From an uncultured Lentisphaeria bacterium (GTDB lineage Bacteria > Verrucomicrobiota > Lentisphaeria > JABSQK01 > CAJWLW01), in NCBI GenBank assembly GCA_913042885.1, contig CAJWLW010000312.1, positions 1 through 5,715 on the forward strand: a stretch of DNA of 5,715 nt. Direction: 5' to 3'. The position numbers were made by a program, and so were the translations under genes. A model generated the notes under the pieces. That model was not told the origin of the DNA and searched no databases. It worked only from the letters and a program-made list of their open reading frames with translations. Below, piece after piece: positions 1 through 5,715 of this stretch (its first letter is position 1; every line of letters begins with the position of its first letter).

Positions 1-747
1 ACATTGATCCAGCGACGCCTTCGAGCCGCCGCACTCGATCGCGATATCGGCGCCCAGCCCATCGGTCATATCCAGCAACTCATCGAAGGAATCAGTTGCG
101 GCATGCAGGACAACATCGGCCCCCAACTCTTTGCCGAGCGCCAGGCGATTCTCGTCGCCGGCTGCGCCCACCAGGACGACGGTCGCGCCAATCGACTTTG
201 CGGCCTGCAGGCACAGCAAGCCGACCGGCCCCGGACCTGATACCAGAACGACATCTCCCGGCGAGATGTTGGCGCGTTCATACACGGCCCGAACAGCCAC
301 AGCAGATGGTTCCGACATCGAACCAGCTTCGAAGTCGATATTATCGGGCAGCTTGTGCAGGCTTTCCTCACGCTGGCAGACATACTTCGCAAACGCCCCA
401 TCCACATGCACCCCCATGCTGTTGCGGTCGACGCAAAGTCCGATAAGTCCGGTCTGGCAGAAACGACAATGACCGCAAGTGAGCTTGAAGGTCTCGGACG
501 TGACCCGATCGCCGACGCTGAAGCGAGTGACCGCGTCTCCAACTTCGACGACGACGCCTGCCATCTCATGGCCCAGAACCATCGGCGGACAATTCACGTA
601 TTCATCGTCGTGAATGTGCAGATCCGTACCGCAGATTGCGCCGGCCTTGACTTCGATTTTCAATTGATCGGGCAGCGGTACCGGCTCCGGCACATCCAGC
701 ACCTCTAAATTCCCGATACCCGCCGCAGTTTTTACAAGAGCCTTCAT
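1..747 (-). CDS. Zinc-dependent medium-chain alcohol/polyol dehydrogenase, 3' end cut by window edge
   Basis: This frame is open for 249 codons from an ATG at 747 to the window edge. It is a cytoplasmic zinc-dependent MDR enzyme of the sorbitol/threonine dehydrogenase type, expected to oxidise a secondary alcohol on a sugar, polyol or amino acid with NAD(P)+. Catalytic zinc ligands are visible as Cys39 (AICGTD), His60-Glu61 (LGHEMAG) and Glu146 (SMSEPS). The structural zinc site is Cys91, Cys94, Cys97 and Cys105. The Rossmann glycine motif GPGPVG lies at 171-176. Relatives have about 340-350 residues, so roughly 90-100 C-terminal residues lie outside the window. The strand after the glycine motif ends VVLVGAAGDENRL without the usual acidic residue that selects NAD, so cofactor preference is open. 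It is the last visible gene of the run, 73 nt after the aldolase, and probably acts in the same pathway. The family is certain; the substrate is unknown. Confidence 0.93.
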   Translation of the reverse strand, partial: MKALVKTAAGIGNLEVLDVPEPVPLPDQLKIEVKAGAICGTDLHIHDDEYVNCPPMVLGHEMAGVVVEVGDAVTRFSVGDRVTSETFKLTCGHCRFCQTGLIGLCVDRNSMGVHVDGAFAKYVCQREESLHKLPDNIDFEAGSMSEPSAVAVRAVYERANISPGDVVLVSGPGPVGLLCLQAAKSIGATVVLVGAAGDENRLALGKELGADVVLHAATDSFDELLDMTDGLGADIAIECGGSKASLDQC

Positions 748-758
748 GGCTTTACATG

Positions 759-763
759 CCTCC
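759..763 (-). promoter_or_regulatory. Ribosome binding site of the zinc dehydrogenase, with a start-stop codon pair in its spacer
   Basis: The minus strand reads GGAGG, 11 nt before the ATG at 747, which is a little longer than the usual spacing. Within the spacer lies an ATG at 757-755 followed at once by TAA at 754-752. That ATG is only one base from the GGAGG, so it is probably too close to be used efficiently. The ATG at 747 is chosen because the protein begins MKALVKT, typical of this family, and no upstream in-frame start has a better site. Confidence 0.6.
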
Positions 764-792
764 GGTCAAGATTTGATGGAATTGCTTTTGAA

Positions 793-820
793 TCGGTCGA
801 CTCGGTCGCCACTGGCCACT
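793..820. repeat. Short tandem repeats in the aldolase/dehydrogenase gap
   Basis: Directly after the aldolase stop codon the minus strand carries two short direct repeats. The first is AGTGGC twice with a 7-nt period. The second is CGACCGA twice with a 9-nt period; on the plus strand this is TCGGTCG at 793-799 and 802-808. They can form only very small hairpins and no T-tract follows, so this is not an intrinsic terminator. It may be an operator, an RNA processing site or chance. Confidence 0.3.
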
Positions 821-1867
821 TCACTTACCCTGCCTGGCCTGAATTTCCCCGATAACTGTTGCGAAGCCTTTGAGCAGGCTGTTCTGGAACCTTACGACGG
901 GCCCATATGAACGAAACTCTTCCGGAACAAGGGCGCCCTGATCACAGGCACGGACGAAGTCCGGGAACGTTTGCCGTAACTCCGCGAGAATCTCGGGAGC
1001 CACCTCCGCCTCGATACGATCAACGACATCGGGGTTTTCCTCGATCAGGGTACCAGCCAGAGCACCCGACAGGGTTATCGCCATGCCCTGCCCTACCAGC
1101 TCGGTCCAGTGACTTGTCGACCGAGCGCCGCCGGCGATCACGATTGCGCTGTAGTTCCGCTCGCGAAAGATCTTGTGAGCAGCTCGCGCCGTGTTTATCC
1201 CGGCCTGGCTGATGAGCTCGGGGGACACCTCGACGCCACGCCGGGCAGCGTCCTCGCCCAGGTACTCGTCGAACATGCCGGGGAGCATCGTGATCAGGCA
1301 TCGCGGCTTTTTGTCGGTACGCTCCAGACCCCGCTGATAGGCCTCTGCCATGTAGATGTATTGGGTAACCGAGAAACACATGGTGCCGATCGTCGACCAA
1401 CCCCGTGCCGTCAATTCCTCGAGCGCTTGAGCACCCTCGATGGTGGCCGGCATTTTGATGATGACGTTCTCGCCAAGCTCGTGGAACGTTTCGGCCTCAT
1501 CGAGCATCGCGCTCAGATTGTCATTGTTGCGCGGGCTTCCCTGAATTGCCACCTGGCCATAGCGGCCATCCGTTTTCTCATACAACGTGTGAAATATGCC
1601 GAGCGCTCGTGAAACAGCCTGCTGAATCACCTGCATGGCCAACTTTTCCTCATCGACAACTGCGCCTGCCGACGCCAACAATTCGTCAATTGTTGCATGG
1701 ACGAATTCGGGTTCGGCCTTCAGCAGCGTGACAATGTAGTTGGGGTTGGAAGCAACCCCGGCGGCGCCGCCGGCCAAGGCCATCTCGATCTCGGGCAAAG
1801 ACGGATTATTGACCCAGAATTCGGTGCCGAACCGGGCGCTCACCTCATAAAAGTATCCGGTATTCAC
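821..1867 (-). CDS. Transaldolase-family Schiff-base aldolase with altered active site
   Basis: This is a 348-residue cytoplasmic TIM-barrel protein of the transaldolase superfamily, which makes or breaks C-C bonds through a lysine Schiff base. Visible landmarks are the SNPNY loop (Asn41), the Schiff-base Lys138 in IIKMPATIEG, the following strand TIGTMCFSVTQ (Thr162), and GGARSTSHW (Arg249) near the end of the barrel. Compared by eye with E. coli TalB, Asp17 aligns with Asn20, Glu96 with Gln109, Asn154 with Ile160 and the phosphate-binding Arg181 with Met198. Gln109 and the TIGT segment instead resemble E. coli fructose-6-phosphate aldolase (Gln59, TLGT). The length is closer to TalA/TalB than to the 220-residue aldolases, and the C-terminal 80 residues are largely helical in appearance. 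The start chosen is GTG at 1867, with GGAGG 7 nt upstream; a TTG at 1912 would add 15 residues but has no clear site. The gene follows the SDR gene by 61 nt. The superfamily is sure; the reaction and substrate are not. Confidence 0.9.
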   Translation of the reverse strand: MNTGYFYEVSARFGTEFWVNNPSLPEIEMALAGGAAGVASNPNYIVTLLKAEPEFVHATIDELLASAGAVVDEEKLAMQVIQQAVSRALGIFHTLYEKTDGRYGQVAIQGSPRNNDNLSAMLDEAETFHELGENVIIKMPATIEGAQALEELTARGWSTIGTMCFSVTQYIYMAEAYQRGLERTDKKPRCLITMLPGMFDEYLGEDAARRGVEVSPELISQAGINTARAAHKIFRERNYSAIVIAGGARSTSHWTELVGQGMAITLSGALAGTLIEENPDVVDRIEAEVAPEILAELRQTFPDFVRACDQGALVPEEFRSYGPVVRFQNSLLKGFATVIGEIQARQGK

Positions 1868-1874
1868 GGTCGTT

Positions 1875-1879
1875 CCTCC
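1875..1879 (-). promoter_or_regulatory. Ribosome binding site that fixes the GTG start of the aldolase
   Basis: The minus strand reads GGAGG followed by a 7-nt spacer and GTG at 1867-1865. This near-ideal arrangement favours GTG over the in-frame TTG at 1912-1910. Choosing the TTG would put this Shine-Dalgarno sequence inside the coding region. Confidence 0.8.
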
Positions 1880-1928
1880 GAGGTGATATAGTGGTGGAAT
1901 ACGGAAACTCAATCACCCTATTGCTCTG

Positions 1929-2717
1929 TCAAATTTGCTTTGTAGCTGTGAAGGCGCCGTCCACGAAAAGGTTGATTCCAGTGATATACCCGGCTTCGTC
2001 AGAGGACAGCCAGGCGACCGCATTGCCGATATCCTCGGGTTCGCCAATTTTTCCAAGCGCATTGGCGTTGCGAACATTCTGCAGATAGTTCTCCGCCTCC
2101 TCGACATTCATGTCGGCCATGTCCCGCGCCAGCATCGGCGTGTTGATGGTTCCCGGGCTCACGACGTTCACGCGAATGTTGTGTTTGCCCACCTCGACGG
2201 CGAGTGTACGGGCGGCACCGATCATCGCCGCCTTCGTAGCACTGTACACAACACACTGGGGAAACCCGATGGTACTCAGGACCGACGAACAGAATACTAT
2301 CGAACCACCGCCCGCTCTTTTCATTGCCGGGATGGCGTGCTTGGCGCAAAACAGGAACCCCTTGAAATTCGTATCGAGCATCCGCTCGAGGTCGGCTTCT
2401 GTCATATCCTCGAGGTCGACGTAATTCGTGATGCCGGCATTGGCGTACATGATATCGAGTCGACCGTAAGCATCCTCGGATTGAGCGACCAGCGACTTGA
2501 CTTCTTCGCTGCGGCCGACATCCGCGGCAATGAATGTCGCTTCCCCGCCGGCCTCGCATATGAGGCCCACCGTTTCGGCCCCGCTCTCCGGGTCGATATC
2601 GTTCACGATGACCCGGGCACCGGCGCGCGCCAGCACAATCGCCGAACCACGTCCGATTCCCGATCCGGAACCGGTCACTACCGCGACTCTATCTTCCAGC
2701 CGTTTGTCGGTTGCCAT
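1929..2717 (-). CDS. Short-chain dehydrogenase/reductase (SDR), classical type
   Basis: This is a 262-residue cytoplasmic NAD(P)-dependent oxidoreductase with a single Rossmann fold, of the length usual for classical SDRs. The cofactor motif TGSGSGIG is at 15-22. Asp40 at the end of strand 2 points to NAD(H) rather than NADP(H). NAG is at 93-95. The catalytic tetrad is Asn117, Ser145, Tyr158 and Lys162 (YSATK), and the SPG motif is at 187-189. The C-terminal segment GYITGINLFVDGAF is standard for the family. The ATG at 2717 is chosen because AGGA lies 6 nt upstream and the protein then begins shortly before the Rossmann strand. An in-frame TTG at 2789 would add 24 charged residues without family counterpart. 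Such enzymes oxidise or reduce sugars, polyols, steroids or acyl groups. Beside an aldolase, a zinc dehydrogenase and an exported glycan-acting protein, a sugar or polyol is the likeliest substrate, but this is inference. Confidence 0.95.
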   Translation of the reverse strand: MATDKRLEDRVAVVTGSGSGIGRGSAIVLARAGARVIVNDIDPESGAETVGLICEAGGEATFIAADVGRSEEVKSLVAQSEDAYGRLDIMYANAGITNYVDLEDMTEADLERMLDTNFKGFLFCAKHAIPAMKRAGGGSIVFCSSVLSTIGFPQCVVYSATKAAMIGAARTLAVEVGKHNIRVNVVSPGTINTPMLARDMADMNVEEAENYLQNVRNANALGKIGEPEDIGNAVAWLSSDEAGYITGINLFVDGAFTATKQI

Positions 2718-2723
2718 ATCCTG

Positions 2724-2727
2724 TCCT
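2724..2727 (-). promoter_or_regulatory. Ribosome binding site of the SDR gene
   Basis: AGGA on the minus strand lies 6 nt before the ATG at 2717. A second AGGA at 2722-2719 is too close to that ATG to serve. The site supports the 262-residue form over the longer TTG-initiated frame. Confidence 0.65.
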
Positions 2728-2783
2728 GCCTGTTCTTGTCGTCCGACCTCAATCCCGTCGACTCTAATCTCTCTCGTCCTTAA

Positions 2784-2865
2784 ATCCAAACCAACTTGCG
2801 CCGCCCTGCGCTAGCAAAGACTACGGTTTTTCTGGAATTAAGGTCGTGGGATTGGAGGTTTGGAT
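2784..2865. repeat. Perfect 9-bp inverted repeat in the hydrolase/SDR gap
   Basis: ATCCAAACC at 2784-2792 and its exact reverse complement GGTTTGGAT at 2857-2865 flank a 64-bp spacer. The arm centres are 73 bp apart, close to seven helical turns. This lies in the widest gap of the operon (2718-2885), where an internal promoter or operator could sit. No convincing -35/-10 pair and no T-tract were seen, so the function is unassigned. Confidence 0.45.
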
Positions 2866-2887
2866 GACGAGGTCAGCCGCCTCCGTC
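2866..2887 (-). other. Small hairpin overlapping the stop codon of the hydrolase-like gene
   Basis: On the minus strand GACGGAGG pairs with CCTCGTC, giving seven base pairs with one bulged G and a seven-base loop. It overlaps the TGA stop of the large gene (2888-2886). No run of T follows, so it is not a normal intrinsic terminator. It could slow 3' exonuclease decay or partly attenuate downstream transcription, or have no role. Confidence 0.3.
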
Positions 2888-5708
2888 ACTTCGCGATAAG
2901 GATATAATCGGCCCACTCAAGATCAGTCGTGAAGGAGAGTATGCCATCGTTGAATTCCCAGCCGTCAAGGTCCTTCTGCTGCTGGACCGAGCGCACCGCC
3001 GTCGGGGCCGCCGGCAGACGGACGCTCACCTGCAGCTCGGGCAGTTCCATGTTGTCCCAGTTCACCAGGGTCACGAGTGTTCCCTTGTCGCTGTCCATGA
3101 CCAGGGTCTCGACGAAATTGTTCGAGCACTCGGCATGCCGTTTGATATCCGCCTGTGCCACACCCAGGCCAACCAACTGCACGGCTGCCGGTGAGAATTC
3201 GGTGGGATTGTACAGCATCTTGCGGCCGCCACGGGCAAACGGCACCGGCTTGAGTCCGCTGCGTATGTAGCTGCTTCCGGCCAACGTGCCGACAGCGATT
3301 GTCCGGCCCTTGCCCAGCGTACGCATAGTAACTGCCGGACTGCCGTCGGCCCAGGTTCCGAGCACTTCTGCGTCGGCAGGCACAAGCACCTGGCGCATGG
3401 CGATTGCCGGGAGCGCATTGTCCGCACCAGCAAGGGAAATCGAATCGATCGGGTCAACCAGGGCCATCTCCAGGAACGGCCGCATGATCTGGATGTTCTT
3501 TGTCAGCGAACTGTCCTGCAGTCCCAGCAACTTCAACATCGCGGGGCATTTCGCACCGTCCTGGTCGAGGTGTCCGATACCGGCGGTGGCATAGAGAATC
3601 CCGCCCGTCTCGACCCACTGCGCCAGTTTCGGCACTATTCTGCTGTCGATCCATTCACCGGCAAAGTGGACGACGTCGTAGCCCTTCAGGTAACCGTCCA
3701 AGATGTCGTCTTCAGTGATCAGGTCCACTTTGTACTGAGCATGCCTCAACGCCAGATACAGCATCTGCTGATCCTTGCGGCACAAGGTCTGGCGGTTGTA
3801 AGTCTTTTCGCCGGCGGCGTTTTTACACTGGCTCATGAACGGATCGGTGGCGGGATCGAAAACGAGCTTTGCCTCATTAGTCTCCGTAGCTCGGCTCAAA
3901 ACAATCGCAACGCGGCCCGGGCGCAGTTTGCCGTTGATCTGGTAAGGTTCGGCTTCGGCCGAATCGTAAATCGATTCGTGGAGCACGCGGAATGTATCGG
4001 TGCAACGCCAGGACACGTAATTCTCGGTATTAACGGCCGCCGGCGCCACGCAGAAAGAATCGATATGCCTGGCGCCCGCGCCAATGCTCAACACCAAGTT
4101 GCGCCGAAAAACAGACGGCACCTGCCCAGGTGCATGGGGCATCACGTACATGTGAATTTTCTGGTTGTGATACTTGATGCCGCAGTGGATTTGAGCGTAG
4201 GTCCATGAGAACGTCTGCGGCAATTGCGGCACGCTGAAGAGATAGTCCTCGGTCCAGAACATCGACAGCGCATCCGGTGCCGCCTTAAAAATATCCACCC
4301 AGTGTTTCTGGGCGCCGTAATATTGCGGTAACGGGTAATGCGGGCTGTAGTTGACTCCGGTCTCCACCTGCGGCCCGATCAATTCCCGGGTCAGCCTTGT
4401 CAGTGCTTGTGCTTTTTCGAATCCGATAGACGTTTCATCGCCGTAACTCACAACCCGTTGGCTGGCCTTGTCTTTGTCGCTGAGGCGGTCTGCCAGCTTG
4501 CGAATCTGGTCCTCATTGGAGGCGTGCTGAAAATACCCGTCGATCGGATTGTGATCGTACTGATCGGGCAACAGCGTGTTATAGCCCAGCGCGTCCTTCA
4601 GTTCCGGGCCTGCGGCCCATCCGAAATACAGCAATTCCTGCGGCTTCTGCCCGCCGTTCGCGGTGCGCCATTTCGTCTTCGCCAAAGTGATCACTCTGGC
4701 CGTGTGCTCACGTCTCGTCTGCACGTGCCGTGCCCGGTTCCAGGTGATGTCGACGGGGATCACGATAACCCCGGTAGTCCCGGCAATCTCCATGTCGCCG
4801 GCCAGGTCTTTACCTGCCTGGTCCCGTGCGACCTGGACGGGAAATCCCGCAGCATCGGCAAGCGATACATGGATACCGTCGTCGTGGACGAGCATGCAAA
4901 ACGGCCCGATGTTCGTCCAATCGCTCCACTCACCTGCGGGCACATCAGTTTCGGGTATTACGGTATTATCGCCGATATACTGCAGTGGCTGATAATGTCC
5001 CGTCGGCCGGCGAAGCTTCAGCCTGGCCGGAGCATCGGTGGTATTGCGGAATCGCAGATACAGCTCGGAAGCGTCCATTGCCTGTGTCGTAAAAAGCGTC
5101 CCCGGAGGCCCGATCGCGGCATCGGTGAGGTCGTTGGTGAGGACAACCAGGTCGACCATCGGATCGCCTGCCGGCTCTCCCATCTCAACCGTAACAAGCC
5201 GGACCTTGGCAGGGCCTGCCTTCAACTTCACCACCTTGTCGTCCGGCGCTTCAGCAGCGTCGTGGTCGACGCCCCACGACCACCACAACTGGTCGGAAAC
5301 GGTACCAAAACTCCACTGGCGCATGCTCTCCTTCCGGCCGTACACGTAAGAGTACAAAACCTCGCCGTCCTGATGCACTTCAACCCGATGCGAGAAATTG
5401 AAATAGGGCGGCGCCTGGTAGCGACTCCAGACCCGGTAGTCACCGGCCACCGGAATGGTAATAGCCTGCACAGCAACACTGCCGACACTGTCCGCAGGCG
5501 CTCCCAGCAAACCACCGTGACTTGTCCATGCACCGCCGTAGGTGTGGCTGGCCCAGCTATCGTCCTGGTGCGTCACCTCCCATCCCTTATCATCGAGCGG
5601 CAGGAATTTTTCACCTTCCGCGAAGACGAATTCGGCCGCGAAAGAACTTGGCAAGATAAAAAGTGAAGCAAGAACTATGACAGTTGCGGTAAAATTGGCA
5701 GTCTTCAT
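2886..5708 (-). CDS. Secreted multidomain glycoside-hydrolase-like protein (GH-A/GH42-like)
   Basis: This 940-residue protein starts with a Sec signal peptide: Lys2, a hydrophobic run at about 9-20, then a likely cut after SSFA (residue 24). It should act in the periplasm or outside the cell. Residues 26-195 form a carbohydrate-binding-like beta-sandwich rich in Trp and Tyr, ending DLVVLTNDL. Residues 205-345 look like a second beta-domain. Residues 356-590 resemble a compact TIM-barrel core with acidic motifs SYGDETSIG (Asp424, Glu425) and MFWTEDYLF (Glu487, Asp488). Residues 597-715 resemble the glutamine-amidotransferase-like trimerisation domain of GH42 beta-galactosidases, with no nucleophilic Cys visible at the usual elbow. 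Residues 870-940 form a C-terminal beta-domain (VTLVNWDN). I infer binding or hydrolysis of a glycan; no exact GH family or substrate is recognised. The ATG at 5708 is set by the signal peptide. Only 7 nt upstream are visible, so its ribosome site and promoter are not assessed. It is the first visible gene of the run. Confidence 0.8.
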   Translation of the reverse strand: MKTANFTATVIVLASLFILPSSFAAEFVFAEGEKFLPLDDKGWEVTHQDDSWASHTYGGAWTSHGGLLGAPADSVGSVAVQAITIPVAGDYRVWSRYQAPPYFNFSHRVEVHQDGEVLYSYVYGRKESMRQWSFGTVSDQLWWSWGVDHDAAEAPDDKVVKLKAGPAKVRLVTVEMGEPAGDPMVDLVVLTNDLTDAAIGPPGTLFTTQAMDASELYLRFRNTTDAPARLKLRRPTGHYQPLQYIGDNTVIPETDVPAGEWSDWTNIGPFCMLVHDDGIHVSLADAAGFPVQVARDQAGKDLAGDMEIAGTTGVIVIPVDITWNRARHVQTRREHTARVITLAKTKWRTANGGQKPQELLYFGWAAGPELKDALGYNTLLPDQYDHNPIDGYFQHASNEDQIRKLADRLSDKDKASQRVVSYGDETSIGFEKAQALTRLTRELIGPQVETGVNYSPHYPLPQYYGAQKHWVDIFKAAPDALSMFWTEDYLFSVPQLPQTFSWTYAQIHCGIKYHNQKIHMYVMPHAPGQVPSVFRRNLVLSIGAGARHIDSFCVAPAAVNTENYVSWRCTDTFRVLHESIYDSAEAEPYQINGKLRPGRVAIVLSRATETNEAKLVFDPATDPFMSQCKNAAGEKTYNRQTLCRKDQQMLYLALRHAQYKVDLITEDDILDGYLKGYDVVHFAGEWIDSRIVPKLAQWVETGGILYATAGIGHLDQDGAKCPAMLKLLGLQDSSLTKNIQIMRPFLEMALVDPIDSISLAGADNALPAIAMRQVLVPADAEVLGTWADGSPAVTMRTLGKGRTIAVGTLAGSSYIRSGLKPVPFARGGRKMLYNPTEFSPAAVQLVGLGVAQADIKRHAECSNNFVETLVMDSDKGTLVTLVNWDNMELPELQVSVRLPAAPTAVRSVQQQKDLDGWEFNDGILSFTTDLEWADYILIAK

Positions 5709-5715
5709 AACGTGA

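Noticed and set aside
1935..2783. Plus-strand open frame of 282 codons opposite the SDR gene
   Set aside because: The minus-strand SDR has every family motif. The antisense frame shows none and mirrors the SDR codons.
2718..2789. N-terminal extension of the SDR from a TTG at 2789
   Set aside because: It would add 24 highly charged residues before the normal SDR start. The ATG at 2717 has AGGA at 6 nt and matches the usual N-terminus.
2718..2885. Sigma-70 promoter for an SDR transcript
   Set aside because: The best pair found (TTTGGA, 18 nt, TAGAGT on the minus strand) matches the consensus poorly, so I do not call it.
2866..2887. Rho-independent terminator after the hydrolase-like gene
   Set aside because: The hairpin is short and bulged, and no T-run follows on the minus strand, so it is listed only as a possible hairpin.
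4338..5666. Long plus-strand open frame (442 codons) opposite the hydrolase-like gene
   Set aside because: It lies wholly antisense to a gene with a signal peptide and recognisable domains. Its product is rich in Arg, Pro and His with no domain order, and it has no convincing ribosome site. It is a by-product of GC-biased codons on the other strand.
1..5715. Mobile element, CRISPR array, toxin-antitoxin or phage-defence system
   Set aside because: No transposase, integrase, terminal repeats, spacer arrays or small paired genes were seen. All coding capacity is taken by four metabolic genes.

Overview
The window holds four genes, all read from the minus strand and closely spaced, so they look like one operon. 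In transcription order (high to low coordinates) they are: a 940-residue secreted glycoside-hydrolase-like protein (5708 to 2886), a classical short-chain dehydrogenase/reductase (2717 to 1929), a transaldolase-family Schiff-base aldolase (1867 to 821), and a zinc-dependent medium-chain alcohol/polyol dehydrogenase that runs off the left edge (747 to 1). The gaps between them are 168, 61 and 73 nt. I found no tRNA, rRNA, CRISPR array, insertion sequence or integrase, and no gap longer than 300 bases.

The organism is an environmental bacterium of moderately high GC with Shine-Dalgarno-led genes. The large exported protein has the architecture of carbohydrate-active proteins common in the Planctomycetes/Verrucomicrobia group and similar polysaccharide-degrading phyla. 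That placement is a low-confidence inference; nothing here is a taxonomic marker.

Taken together, the operon reads as a carbohydrate-use module. The exported protein would bind or cleave a glycan outside the cytoplasm. The two cytoplasmic dehydrogenases could oxidise or reduce the released sugar or polyol, and the aldolase could cleave or transfer a carbon fragment. The substrate cannot be named from the sequence.

The most unusual element is the transaldolase homologue. It keeps the Schiff-base lysine, but the positions I align with the two catalytic acids carry amides (Asn20, Gln109), and one phosphate-binding arginine appears to be replaced by Met198. This suggests aldolase-like chemistry on an atypical, perhaps non-phosphorylated, substrate. 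The second point of interest is the exported GH-A/GH42-like protein, whose catalytic residues do not match a family I can name.
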